In this document: positions 33,454 through 41,692 of the stretch, piece after piece | Layout: each line of letters opens with the position of its first letter | How positions within the stretch are numbered: position 1 is the stretch's first letter | Assembly: GCA_018376905.1 (NCBI GenBank) | Contig: JAHAAK010000002.1 | Span: forward strand, 1-64,000 | Length of the DNA: 64,000 nucleotides | Direction: 5' to 3' | From: Collinsella sp. | Lineage (GTDB): Bacteria > Actinomycetota > Coriobacteriia > Coriobacteriales > Coriobacteriaceae | Notes under the pieces: generated by a model | Told to the model about the DNA's origin: nothing | The model's database searches: none | The model's input: only the letters and a program-made list of their open reading frames with translations | Position numbers and translations under genes: made by a program

Positions 33454-33897
33454 CTAGAAACCGCTTACGTCCGAACGCTCCCAGCTAGCAACCTGGTCGG
33501 GAGACACCGTACCCAGCGCCTCGAACTTCCAGGAGCCGCCCGCCTTCAGATGATTGGTGTTTGCAAGAGCCGTTCCAACCTGGTTGCCATCGGCATCATA
33601 CAGAACATATTCAATCTGAATGTAGCTCTTTTCCTTGTCCGTGTTATTGGTCAGGGTGCCCGTGATCTTATAGGTAAACTGATTGGAAGTGTCTTCAGCC
33701 TCGTCAGCAATGGTATACGGTTCTTGCGGTTCTTTTTGCTCCTCAGCCTGCCGTGTCGTCTCGGCAGGTTTTGCCGAATCGCTCGCAGACGAATCGGTTG
33801 AGTTGCCGCCCATAGAGCCCACGGCACCGACAATAACCAGCACCACGATGATGCCTAGGACAATCTTGCCGATTGGCTTCTTTCCCTCTTTTGCCAT
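33454..33897 (-). CDS. Membrane-anchored FxLYD-type protein
   Basis: 147 residues: a short basic start (MAKEGKKPIGK), one membrane helix (IVLGIIVVLVIVGAVGSM, about 12-29), a Ser/Asp/Glu-rich linker, and a small beta domain with TYKITGTLTNNTDKEKSYIQ and VLYDADGNQVG, the pattern of FxLYD domains found on bacterial surface proteins. Function unknown. Its ribosome site GGAAGGAT is buried in a perfect hairpin (see 33903-33956). Confidence 0.75.
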   Translation of the reverse strand: MAKEGKKPIGKIVLGIIVVLVIVGAVGSMGGNSTDSSASDSAKPAETTRQAEEQKEPQEPYTIADEAEDTSNQFTYKITGTLTNNTDKEKSYIQIEYVLYDADGNQVGTALANTNHLKAGGSWKFEALGTVSPDQVASWERSDVSGF

Positions 33898-33902
33898 TAT
33901 TC

Positions 33903-33956
33903 ATCCTTCCTACGATCCGGCTACCGTGCCGGTACACAGCACATCGTAGGAAGGAT
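33903..33956 (-). promoter_or_regulatory. Hairpin hiding the ribosome site of the FxLYD gene
   Basis: Perfect 14-base arms (33903-33916 and 33943-33956) enclose a smaller hairpin (TACCG at 33922-33926 with CGGTA at 33930-33934). On the minus-strand mRNA the 3' arm contains the Shine-Dalgarno sequence of the gene starting at 33897, so the ribosome site would be paired unless the structure opens. Confidence 0.65.
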
Positions 33957-34061
33957 TGAACTTGAATTCATTAGCTGAGAGCTAAGGCTGCGGTAAACGA
34001 CCAATGCAGTTATCCAAACGCCGAGCAAACGCACTGCGCGCGACCGTCTGCTGGCAGTGCA

Positions 34062-34385
34062 TCAACCCACCGTGACGGATTCCCCGGTAAAGGCACTGAT
34101 CATCAACAGGACAAAGAAAACAAGGTAGCTGGCACTCAGCAGGTACGCAATGATCAGAAAGACGACCCAGCCGACATTGGTTTTACCGTCGGCACGGCGT
34201 TGCTCGCGATTGCGGCAGAGCCAAATCGTCACGCCGATGGCAGTGATAAACAGCACGAGCGCCGCCGCGGCAAGCCCGGCAAGCGCAAACATCACGCCAA
34301 TGCTCACAGCAATAACCGGAAGCAGCAGCAAACCGCACCCGCATCCACCCGGACTATATACGGCAGACTGTCGGCGTCGCCTCAT
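34062..34385 (-). CDS. Small membrane protein of unknown function
   Basis: 107 residues from ATG 34385. Basic start MRRRRQS, then YSPGGCGCG and two to three hydrophobic segments (about residues 18-50 and 73-98) separated by a basic loop. GGGGGTGG lies 7 bases upstream of this start. An alternative GTG at 34415 overlaps the higA stop codon (TAGTG) and would couple it to the antitoxin. No family recognised. Confidence 0.6.
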   Translation of the reverse strand: MRRRRQSAVYSPGGCGCGLLLLPVIAVSIGVMFALAGLAAAALVLFITAIGVTIWLCRNREQRRADGKTNVGWVVFLIIAYLLSASYLVFFVLLMISAFTGESVTVG

Positions 34386-34414
34386 CGCCGCGCCACCCCC
34401 ATCATCTTTGAGCA

Positions 34415-34756
34415 CTACAGTGCGATAGCCTGCTGAACAGGAACGATCTTGTCGAGTTCCGGTTCGATCCGCCTTTTCTCGGCCTCAAGGTCAAACGCCA
34501 CCTGAGCGCGCAGCCAATAACCATCCGTCAGGCCAAAATAACGGCAAAGACGGAGGTCGGTGTCGGCCGTCACGCGACGTTTTCCCAAGACAATCTGCCC
34601 GATACGCTGAGCCGGAATCCCAGTCTCTTTCGCAAGGCGATATTGAGAAATGCCCATGGGAACAAGAAACTCCTCTTTGAGAAGCTCACCAGGAGTCACC
34701 GGCGACAGCAAATCGGCCGAAGTCTCATCACTTGTGATAATCGACGATTTCGACAT
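34415..34756 (-). CDS. higA: HigA-type antitoxin
   Basis: 113 residues with an XRE helix-turn-helix (MGISQYRLAKETGIPAQRIG then IVLGKRRVTADTDLRLCRYF) preceded by VTPGELLKEEF, the signature of HigA antitoxins that neutralise HigB and repress their own operon. The start at 34756 has GGAGATGGCTTGGA upstream and lies inside the end of the toxin gene (29-base overlap), as is usual for higBA, where the toxin comes first. Confidence 0.88.
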   Translation of the reverse strand: MSKSSIITSDETSADLLSPVTPGELLKEEFLVPMGISQYRLAKETGIPAQRIGQIVLGKRRVTADTDLRLCRYFGLTDGYWLRAQVAFDLEAEKRRIEPELDKIVPVQQAIAL

Positions 34757-35009
34757 TCCAAGCCATCTCCTGTCTCCACTCAAAACAGACCCGATAGCGC
34801 TCGTTAACACGGATGCTATATTGACCGGCACGATCGCCCTTCAAAGCTTCCAGGCGGTTGCCCGGTGGAACGCGAAGATCATCAAGCGAAGCACAAACCT
34901 GCAGTTGGCGAATCTTCCTCAACGCAACACGCTCAAAGGGCACGAACCTCCTGACCCGCACACCCATGGCAAAGCGTTCGGTATCCTCATCTTTATACGA
35001 TGCAATCAT
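34728..35009 (-). CDS. higB: HigB-type RelE-superfamily toxin
   Basis: 93 residues. The C-terminal half, LEALKGDRAGQYSIRVNERY then RVCFEW, is the conserved catalytic core of HigB/RelE ribosome-dependent mRNA endonucleases. The gene precedes and overlaps higA. The promoter region upstream contains the palindrome ACGTTAGTAACGT (35021-35033) and a TATAAT-like -10, so autoregulation by HigA is likely. Confidence 0.88.
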   Translation of the reverse strand: MIASYKDEDTERFAMGVRVRRFVPFERVALRKIRQLQVCASLDDLRVPPGNRLEALKGDRAGQYSIRVNERYRVCFEWRQEMAWNVEIVDYHK

Positions 35010-35020
35010 AGTATCGCCTT

Positions 35021-35075
35021 ACGTTAGTAACGTCAAACGTTTCTATAGACTTACATCTCTATTATATCGTACGTT
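35021..35075 (-). promoter_or_regulatory. higBA promoter and operator candidate
   Basis: A perfect 13-base palindrome (ACGTTA-G-TAACGT, 35021-35033) lies 12 bases before the toxin start, with CGTCAAACG next to it. On the minus strand GATATAATAG supplies a -10 sequence farther upstream. The palindrome fits a HigA operator. Confidence 0.5.
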
Positions 35076-35111
35076 TGTTCGTGTTTTCTAGAACAAATAG
35101 TCCTTTGCGCC

Positions 35112-36299
35112 TTAGTCAAGCAAAAGCAATCGTTTGTAGACATCGAGGCCTTTGAGAAGAATCTCCTCGTCAAAGAGCATGGTATCGGTATGCAGAGCGC
35201 TCATCGCATAGGCTGGGCAGTCATCAGCGTCGATCGGGTTTTCTTGTCCTTCTGGCACGCCCGTGCCCAGCAAGAAGAACACGCCCGGCAGATGGCGCTG
35301 ATAGAAAGCAAAGTCCTCGGCAATTAACAGCGGCTCGTCCACAAGTTGCAGCTCGGGCAAGGCAGGCGCAATGTGGGCAAACAACTCGGGGTCGTTATCG
35401 ACTGGCGGATAGCCCTCGGCAAAGTCGAGATCGTACGTACAGCCCGTTGCGGTGCACGCCTCGTCGAGCGCACGGCGTACGCCCTCGCGCGCACGGTCGA
35501 ACATGGCGTCCGTAAACACACGCAAGCTACCGGCAACATGGGCCTCCCCCGCCACCGCATTGCAGACGGTGCCGGCCTGCAGCAGGCCAAACTTACCGAT
35601 GCAGGGCTCATCGGCACCCAGCTCGTCCATCAGCTCGCGCTCGGCAACCAGGAACTTTGCCGCCGCCAGCGCTGCGTCATGTGATTCCTCGACTGGAACG
35701 CCGTAGGTCTTGGCGATATGGATGCTCGTGCCATGGATATGAATGTGCGTCTCGCTCGAGCGCGCCAGCAGCGGACCGGGACAGCTCGCCAGCGTACCGG
35801 CAGGAAGATCGGGCCACACGTGAAAGCCAAAGATGCGGTCGACCCCGTAGCGCTCGAACACGCCGCTCTCGCATACCGTCTTAGCGCCACCGGTTGTTTC
35901 CTCGGCCGGCTGGAACACAAAAAGCACGTTGCGCTTAATGGCGCCCGACTGCTCGCGAATCGTACGGTCGACATACGTCGCGGCGGCAAGTGCCATGGCC
36001 ATGTGTCCATCATGTCCGCAAGCGTGCATCTTGCCGGGATGGGTCGAGGCAAAGGCCGCTCCCGTCGCCTCCGCGATGGGCAGCGCATCCATATCGGCGC
36101 GAATCGCCGTGGCATGCGCGGCATCAACGCCGGCGTCGAAGAAAGCACAGACGCAGCTGGGGCACGGATGGGTCACTTCGCAGGTGAGCGGTGCCAGCAC
36201 GCCCTCGATATAGGCGATAGTCTGCGGAAGATCGAAATCGAGCTCCGGAATGCGATGGAGATCGCGGCGATAGCGACGGAGTTCTTGGAGCTCGGTCAT
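35112..36299 (-). CDS. M20D amidohydrolase, candidate N-acetyl-diaminopimelate deacetylase
   Basis: 395 residues. The metal-binding motif HACGHDGHMAM, FQPAEETTGGAK and RADMDALPI mark the M20D (hippurate hydrolase/amidohydrolase) group. The start at 36299 follows GAAGGGAT. It diverges from the lysine-riboswitch operon, which encodes the acetylase DapH but no deacetylase. Bacillus DapL, the N-acetyl-LL-diaminopimelate deacetylase, belongs to this same M20D group, so this gene is the best local candidate for that missing step. Other M20D enzymes cut hippurate or N-acyl amino acids, so the assignment remains inference. Confidence 0.8.
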   Translation of the reverse strand: MTELQELRRYRRDLHRIPELDFDLPQTIAYIEGVLAPLTCEVTHPCPSCVCAFFDAGVDAAHATAIRADMDALPIAEATGAAFASTHPGKMHACGHDGHMAMALAAATYVDRTIREQSGAIKRNVLFVFQPAEETTGGAKTVCESGVFERYGVDRIFGFHVWPDLPAGTLASCPGPLLARSSETHIHIHGTSIHIAKTYGVPVEESHDAALAAAKFLVAERELMDELGADEPCIGKFGLLQAGTVCNAVAGEAHVAGSLRVFTDAMFDRAREGVRRALDEACTATGCTYDLDFAEGYPPVDNDPELFAHIAPALPELQLVDEPLLIAEDFAFYQRHLPGVFFLLGTGVPEGQENPIDADDCPAYAMSALHTDTMLFDEEILLKGLDVYKRLLLLD

Positions 36300-36409
36300 A
36301 GAGGATCCCTTCGTGAGGCACATCTGTTGCAATTTATTGTGATACAGGATTGTGGCGCACTTGTTTCCAGCATATCCCTGCATTTTTTAAACGTTATATA
36401 CGAATACTC

Positions 36410-36438
36410 TTGTTTGGTAAAGTGCAACGTGGTAGGGT
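36410..36438 (+). promoter_or_regulatory. Promoter of the lysine operon
   Basis: TTGTTT (36410-36415) and TAGGGT (36433-36438) are separated by 17 bases, placing the start of transcription just before the riboswitch P1 stem. Confidence 0.55.
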
Positions 36439-36445
36439 CGTTACC

Positions 36446-36590
36446 ACTTGATAGAGGCGCGGGCACGAAGAACCGCGGGCGAGCCGGCAGGCTTTGACCC
36501 CGTGGGGAGGCGAAACCCGCCGAACTGGGCTTTTCGGGCACGAACAACCTGGTGGGCCTGTGGGAAACACCCACAGGACTGTCTGCAGCA
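36446..36590 (+). ncRNA. Lysine riboswitch (L box)
   Basis: The region carries the L-box hallmarks in order: GATAGAGGCGCG near the 5' end, GGGGAGGCGAAACCCGCCGA in the middle, and ACTGTC (36578-36583) at the 3' end of the aptamer. It lies between a promoter and lysA-dapA, the normal location. Downstream, CGCTATCCGGAC (36600-36611) can pair with GTCTGGATAGCG (36653-36664), whose end adjoins the ribosome site of lysA (GAGG at 36664-36667). With no T-run after it, control is probably at translation initiation. Confidence 0.9.
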
Positions 36591-36677
36591 ATGCGGGAGC
36601 GCTATCCGGACATTGGGTCCACGCTATGCGGATTCGATGCGCAGATGGCGCCGTCTGGATAGCGAGGTTTACGGGAC

Positions 36678-38987
36678 ATGGCATTGACCCCCAACGAGGC
36701 ATATGCGGCCAAGCAGCCGTTTGTGGACAAGGAGACACTCGAGCATATCGTCGAGCAGTTCCCCACGCCGTTTCATCTATACGACGAGGCAGGCATCCGC
36801 CGCAACATGCAAGAGGTGCGCGACGCCTTTGCATGGAACCCGGGCTTTAAGGAGTACTTTGCCGTCAAGGCCAATCCCAACCCGGCGCTCATCTCCATTC
36901 TCAACGAATACGGCTGCGGCTGCGATTGCTCGAGCTATACCGAGCTCATGATCGCCCGCTCGCTGGGCATCACGGGACACGACATCATGTTCTCTTCCAA
37001 CGACACGCCGGCTGCCGACTTTGAGCTCGCCAACAAGCTGGGTGCCATCGTCAACTTTGACGACATCAGCCACATCGAGTTCTTTGAGCGTGTTGCGGGA
37101 CCCATCCCCAAGACGGTCAGCTGCCGCTTTAATCCAGGCGGTCTGTTCCAGCTCTCCAACGGCATCATGGACAACCCGGGCGACTCCAAATATGGCATGA
37201 CCACCGAGCAGCTCTTTGAGGCCTTCCGCATGCTCAAGGCCAAGGGCGCCGAGAATTTTGGCATCCATGCCTTCCTTGCCAGTAACACCGTCACTAACGA
37301 CTACTATCCCAAGCTCGCACGCATCCTCTTTAAACTTGCCGTGCGCCTGGAGCGCGAGACCGGCGCACATGTCGCCTTTATCAATCTGTCCGGCGGCGTC
37401 GGTATCCCCTATCTGCCCGAGCAGCAGGCCAACGATATTCACGCCATCGGCGAGGGAGTGCACGCGGCATACGACGAGATTCTGGTTCCCGCTGGCATGG
37501 GCGATGTGGCGATCTGCACCGAGATGGGCCGCTTTATGATGGGTCCCTATGGGTGCCTGGTCACCAAGGCCATCCACGAGAAGCAGATCTACAAGGACTA
37601 TATCGGCGTGGACGCCAGTGCCGTCGACCTCATTCGTCCCGCCATGTATGGCGCTTACCACCACATCACGGTGATGGGTCAGCCGGACGGTCCCGATAAA
37701 ACCGCAGCCACCGTCACGAACACGTACGACATCACGGGCAATCTGTGCGAGAACAATGACAAGTTCGCCATCGACCGCGAGCTTCCGCATATCGACATGG
37801 GCGACCTGCTCGTGATTCACGACACCGGCGCGCATGGCCACTCTATGGGCTACAACTACAACGGCCGCCTGCGCTCCGCCGAGGTCCTGCTGCGCCCCGA
37901 TGGCTCGGCAGACCTCATTCGCCGCGCCGAGCGCCCGGGCGATTACTTTGCCACGCTCGACGTGCTGCCGTGCGGCCGCGAGCTGCTGGCCAAATCGCGC
38001 GCCGAAAGCGCCCGCCGTCGCGCTCAGGACGAGCGCCTAGCAGTCGCCGCCCAATGGAACAAACGCGTCCAGATCGCGGAAGCGAAGGAGAAGAACATGG
38101 ATATCCGCAACCTCGAGGGCTCGATCGTCGCCCTCGTCACGCCGTTTAAAAAGGACGGCAGCGTCGACTTTGACGCGCTCGAGCGCCTTATCGATTTCCA
38201 CTTGCAAAATGGCACCGACGCCATCCTCACCCTGGGCACCACCGGTGAGAGTGCCACGATGACCGATGACGAGGACAACTCCGTCGTCGCCGCCGTGGTC
38301 AAGCATGTTGCAGGACGCGTCCCCGTCATCGCCGGCTCGGGCTCCAACTCCACGCAGACCATGCTCACCAAGTCGCTCACCTATCAGGGCCTGGGCGCCG
38401 ACGGTCTGCTGCTCATCACCCCCTACTACAACAAGTCCAATGAAGAGGGTATCTATCAGCACTTTAAGACCGTCGCCGATGCCGTGGACATCCCCTGCAT
38501 CCTGTACAACATCCCCGGCCGCTGTGGCTGCGGCATCAGCGAGCGCAACGTAGAACGCCTGGCCGCGCACCCCAACATCATGGGTATTAAGGAGGCCTCG
38601 GGCAACGTCGCCTACGCGGCCAAGATCGCCCACCTGCTGTCAGACGACTTCCGCATGTACTCGGGCGAGGACGCGCTTACCGTACCGCTCATGAGCCTGG
38701 GCGCCTCGGGCACCATCAGCGTGTGGGCCGACGTGCAGCCGCAGCTCGTGCATGACATGTGCCGCGCCTATCTGGACGGTGACGTGGCGCGTGCCCGCGA
38801 TATCCAAATTGCCGGCCAGCCGCTCATCAATGCCCTCTTTAGCGAGGTCAACCCCATCCCCGTCAAGGAAGCGCTCGCCCAGATGGGCATGATCGAGGCA
38901 AACTACCGTATGCCGCTGTGCCCCATGGCAGACGACACGCGAGCCGCACTTACCGATGCTCTGAAGGGAGCTGGTCTGCTTGATTAA
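36678..38987 (+). CDS. lysA-dapA: Diaminopimelate decarboxylase fused in frame to dihydrodipicolinate synthase
   Basis: A single 769-residue frame. Residues 1-~430 are PLP-dependent diaminopimelate decarboxylase (YFAVKANPNP with the PLP Lys64; CTEMGRFMMGPYG; makes lysine from meso-DAP). A charged helical linker (about 431-473) leads to dihydrodipicolinate synthase (GTTGES, LYNIPGRCGCG, Schiff-base Lys638 in MGIKEASGN), the first committed enzyme of the pathway. So the last and first steps share one chain. An internal GAAGGAGAAGAAC precedes ATG 38097, exactly where a free DapA of 296 residues would begin, so separate DapA may also be made. No stop codon separates the two. Confidence 0.9.
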   Translation: MALTPNEAYAAKQPFVDKETLEHIVEQFPTPFHLYDEAGIRRNMQEVRDAFAWNPGFKEYFAVKANPNPALISILNEYGCGCDCSSYTELMIARSLGITGHDIMFSSNDTPAADFELANKLGAIVNFDDISHIEFFERVAGPIPKTVSCRFNPGGLFQLSNGIMDNPGDSKYGMTTEQLFEAFRMLKAKGAENFGIHAFLASNTVTNDYYPKLARILFKLAVRLERETGAHVAFINLSGGVGIPYLPEQQANDIHAIGEGVHAAYDEILVPAGMGDVAICTEMGRFMMGPYGCLVTKAIHEKQIYKDYIGVDASAVDLIRPAMYGAYHHITVMGQPDGPDKTAATVTNTYDITGNLCENNDKFAIDRELPHIDMGDLLVIHDTGAHGHSMGYNYNGRLRSAEVLLRPDGSADLIRRAERPGDYFATLDVLPCGRELLAKSRAESARRRAQDERLAVAAQWNKRVQIAEAKEKNMDIRNLEGSIVALVTPFKKDGSVDFDALERLIDFHLQNGTDAILTLGTTGESATMTDDEDNSVVAAVVKHVAGRVPVIAGSGSNSTQTMLTKSLTYQGLGADGLLLITPYYNKSNEEGIYQHFKTVADAVDIPCILYNIPGRCGCGISERNVERLAAHPNIMGIKEASGNVAYAAKIAHLLSDDFRMYSGEDALTVPLMSLGASGTISVWADVQPQLVHDMCRAYLDGDVARARDIQIAGQPLINALFSEVNPIPVKEALAQMGMIEANYRMPLCPMADDTRAALTDALKGAGLLD

Positions 38988-39720
38988 GACCGTCATTATG
39001 GGAACGGGCCGCATGGGCTCGCTCATCCGCACTACCGCCGAAGGCATTGTCGACGCCGGCGGGCAGCCCGTTTTTGATATCGTCGCCCAGATCGGATTTG
39101 ATCTGTCCGAGCTCGAGAGCGCCCCGGCGGCCGACGTTATCATCGACTTCTCGAACGTCGTGACCTTCGATGCCGTCGTCGCCTATGTCGAGCGCACGGG
39201 CGCCGCGTTGGTCTCGGGCACCACGGGCTACACCCCCGAGCAGATGGACCGCCTGCGCGAGCTTGGTCAGAACGCCCGCGTCATGCACTCCGGCAATTAC
39301 TCCATCGGTATCGCAGCCCTGCGTCATCTGGTAGCACAGGCCACACGCGAGCTGCCCGGCTTTGACTGCGAGATCGTCGAGACACACCACAACCAAAAGG
39401 TTGACGCCCCCAGCGGCACCGCCAAGCTGCTACTCGACGCCGTGGTCGAAGCCGAGCCCGAGGCTGGCTACCACCCCGTCTATGGCCGCGAGGGCATGTG
39501 CGGCGTGCGTGACCCCAAGGAGATCGGTATGCACTCGCTGCGCGGCGGCACCGTCGCCGGCGTGCACGAGGTGAGTTTCTTTGGCCAGGACGAGGAGGTC
39601 ACGCTCACCCACCGCGCCACGAGCCGTCAGATCTTTGTCAACGGCGCCCTGGCAGCCGCGCAGAAGCTCGTCACCCGCGACCCCGGCTTCTACACCTTCG
39701 ACCAGGTCATGTTTGCCTAA
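38980..39720 (+). CDS. dapB: 4-hydroxy-tetrahydrodipicolinate reductase
   Basis: 246 residues. The dinucleotide-binding motif GTGRMG is at residues 8-13 and the substrate/catalytic region reads ETHHNQKVDAPSGTA. It reduces the DapA product with NAD(P)H. The start is TTG 38980, overlapping the dapA stop by 8 bases, with AAGGGAG ten bases upstream. It is the second gene of the riboswitch operon. Confidence 0.94.
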   Translation: MIKTVIMGTGRMGSLIRTTAEGIVDAGGQPVFDIVAQIGFDLSELESAPAADVIIDFSNVVTFDAVVAYVERTGAALVSGTTGYTPEQMDRLRELGQNARVMHSGNYSIGIAALRHLVAQATRELPGFDCEIVETHHNQKVDAPSGTAKLLLDAVVEAEPEAGYHPVYGREGMCGVRDPKEIGMHSLRGGTVAGVHEVSFFGQDEEVTLTHRATSRQIFVNGALAAAQKLVTRDPGFYTFDQVMFA

Positions 39721-39759
39721 CCAGGTATCAACCGTATCCACGAAAAGGAGAAACAGCAT

Positions 39760-40479
39760 ATGAGTAACGCAGCCGAGATGGATGCCCAGGAGATTATCAA
39801 CTACATCGCCACCGCGCCCAAAAAGACACCTGTCAAGCTGTACGTGCGCGAGAAGCCCGGCATGAAGGTTGCCTGGGGCGACGCACATGTCTACGGCGGC
39901 CGTCGCGGCAAGACCGTCTTTGGCGACTGGGATGAGCTCAAGGCCATCCTCGATGCCAATGCCGACTCCATCGACTACTACGATGTCGAGAATGACTGCC
40001 GCAACTCCGCCGTGCCCATGCTCGACCTTAAGGGCATCAACGCTCGCATCGAGCCGGGCGCGATCATCCGCGACCGCGTCGAGATCGGCGATCGCGCCGT
40101 CATCATGATGGGCGCCATCATCAACATCGGCTCCGTCATTGGTGAGGGTTCCATGATCGATATGGGCGCCGTGCTGGGCGGCCGCGCCACCGTGGGCAAG
40201 AACTGCCACATCGGCGCCGGCACCGTGCTGGCAGGCGTCGTGGAGCCCGCCAGCGCCACGCCCGTCATCATCGAGGACGACGTTATGATTGGCGCCAACG
40301 CCGTGGTCCTGGAGGGCGTGCGCGTGGGCAGGGGCGCTGTTGTTGCCGCCGGCGCCGTGTGCGTCGAGGACGTCCCCGCCGGTGCCGTCGTGGCCGGTGT
40401 CCCCGCCCGCGTCATCAAGATGCGCGACGAGAAGACCGACAGCAAGACCGGCCTCGAGGAAGGCTTACGCCGGCTCTAG
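39760..40479 (+). CDS. dapH: Tetrahydrodipicolinate N-acetyltransferase
   Basis: 239 residues. The N-terminal 80 residues are followed by a left-handed beta-helix of hexapeptide repeats ([20 protein letters not shown] and on) ending in [14 protein letters not shown]. This is the acetyl-CoA-dependent DapH type, not the succinyl type, and commits the cell to the acetylase branch of DAP synthesis. AAAAGGAG precedes the start. It closes the lysA-dapA-dapB-dapH operon. Confidence 0.94.
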   Translation: MSNAAEMDAQEIINYIATAPKKTPVKLYVREKPGMKVAWGDAHVYGGRRGKTVFGDWDELKAILDANADSIDYYDVENDCRNSAVPMLDLKGINARIEPGAIIRDRVEIGDRAVIMMGAIINIGSVIGEGSMIDMGAVLGGRATVGKNCHIGAGTVLAGVVEPASATPVIIEDDVMIGANAVVLEGVRVGRGAVVAAGAVCVEDVPAGAVVAGVPARVIKMRDEKTDSKTGLEEGLRRL

Positions 40480-40517
40480 AGGCGTGTCAACCTGCAAGGA
40501 AATGCAGTTCTAAGCAA

Positions 40518-40555
40518 AAAGGCCGAAGCTCCATTGGGGCTTCGGCCTTTGTTTT
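40518..40555 (+). terminator. Terminator of the lysine/DAP operon
   Basis: AAAGGCCGAAGC (40518-40529) pairs perfectly with GCTTCGGCCTTT (40539-40550) and is followed by GTTTTT. The flanking AAAA on the other side would let it work for the convergent gene too. Confidence 0.9.
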
Positions 40556-40576
40556 TCTGCAGCGTCCAAGCGCAGT

Positions 40577-41581
40577 TTATCGATTCTCAATTGACCCGAT
40601 GTTCTTGAGCTCGATGGAGATGAGGCCGTTGGGCTCGTTGACAAACTCGATGTACTCGGAGTTTGAACCCATCTCGGCCGGGAAGCTGATCTCGATACCC
40701 GTGTCGGTACGGATCTTATGATTGCGCACCGCCGCGCGTTCGACCTGCTTGCGCTCCACGGGCACACGCTCAGGAACCTTCTCCTCGGTCAGTGCCGCGC
40801 GCACGCTCTCCTTGATAACCGGTTCGTCCTCAAAGACCTCATCGACGATATCCCAAGGCGGCAGCTCCTCGTCATCCTCGACTTTCTCGGCAACGGCAGC
40901 CTTAACCTTGGCGAGCGCCACGGCCGTATTGGCACCGTGCTCCTCGGCGACTTCCTCGACCACACGCGTCACGGTGTCGATGACCTCCTTGCCCGATACG
41001 CCCGTGTCGCACTGCAGCAGGCCATCGGGGATAAGCATACGGTCCTCGCCGGCAATCTTGCGCTTCTTGTCCACGTAGCCGATCTCCATGGTGCTCGCAC
41101 GCACGATGGCATAGCTTGGAACCTTTTGCGAGGGGTTTGGCAGAATAGCGTAGTGGCGCGCGATGTCGTTGCGCACCTCCCCCTCCTCGCGGCCCACCTC
41201 GTGCATAAAAGCCCGCTTGGAGCCCAGCAGCATCACGGCAAACCAGCGGGCATCCTCATCGTCGTCAAAATCAGCCACGAGCACATCGGTAGACTCGGCT
41301 TTCTCGGCTTTGGTGAGCTCGGAGGAGATAAACTCCGCAATCTGCTGCGACAGGTCCACGAACTCGCGCTCGCCAAAGAAATAGCCCTTGAGCTCGCCGC
41401 CGAATGCGGAGTTCTCGGCAAACGTGGCACGCTTGTTATCAGCCGAGGTGCGAGCGCGCCGCAGGTGCGTGGTTACGAAATTACGCACGGTACGGCTCTC
41501 GATATCGAGCTCGCGCTGGCTCATGACGTTGACGGCAGAGTCAAAGTCCAGGATATGCAGAATCGCGTGATTGATTTTCAT
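40577..41581 (-). CDS. Nucleoid-associated protein (NdpA/YejK-like, NA37 family)
   Basis: 334 residues. The N-terminus MKINHAILHILDFDSAVNVM, the DVLVADFDDDEDARWFAVML segment and the C-terminal IEFVNEPNGLISIELKNIGS fit the NA37 nucleoid-associated family, of which YejK binds DNA and topoisomerases in E. coli. ATG 41581 is preferred to the ATG three codons earlier because the family starts here; the ribosome site is weak. Its role in Actinobacteria is not established. Confidence 0.8.
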   Translation of the reverse strand: MKINHAILHILDFDSAVNVMSQRELDIESRTVRNFVTTHLRRARTSADNKRATFAENSAFGGELKGYFFGEREFVDLSQQIAEFISSELTKAEKAESTDVLVADFDDDEDARWFAVMLLGSKRAFMHEVGREEGEVRNDIARHYAILPNPSQKVPSYAIVRASTMEIGYVDKKRKIAGEDRMLIPDGLLQCDTGVSGKEVIDTVTRVVEEVAEEHGANTAVALAKVKAAVAEKVEDDEELPPWDIVDEVFEDEPVIKESVRAALTEEKVPERVPVERKQVERAAVRNHKIRTDTGIEISFPAEMGSNSEYIEFVNEPNGLISIELKNIGSIENR

Positions 41582-41657
41582 ATACAGCATTCCGTTCTAG
41601 ATCGAATTGAGCACGAATCAGTATAGCGGTCGAACCCGCCCCAAGCGCATCGAAGAT

Positions 41658-41689
41658 TGGCGCATCGGGGACAGGTTGCTTTGCACCAA
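41658..41689 (+). repeat. 32-bp dispersed repeat, copy on the left of the DUF2974 gene
   Basis: This 32-base sequence matches 42871-42902 at 28 of 32 positions in the same orientation. The two copies lie immediately outside the DUF2974 gene. Its ends (TGGCGCA / TGCACCA) are partly inverted. Confidence 0.75.
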
Positions 41690-41692
41690 TGG

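Noticed and set aside
36300..36677. Several short frames between the M20D gene and lysA
   Set aside because: The region is explained by a promoter and a lysine riboswitch with its expression platform.
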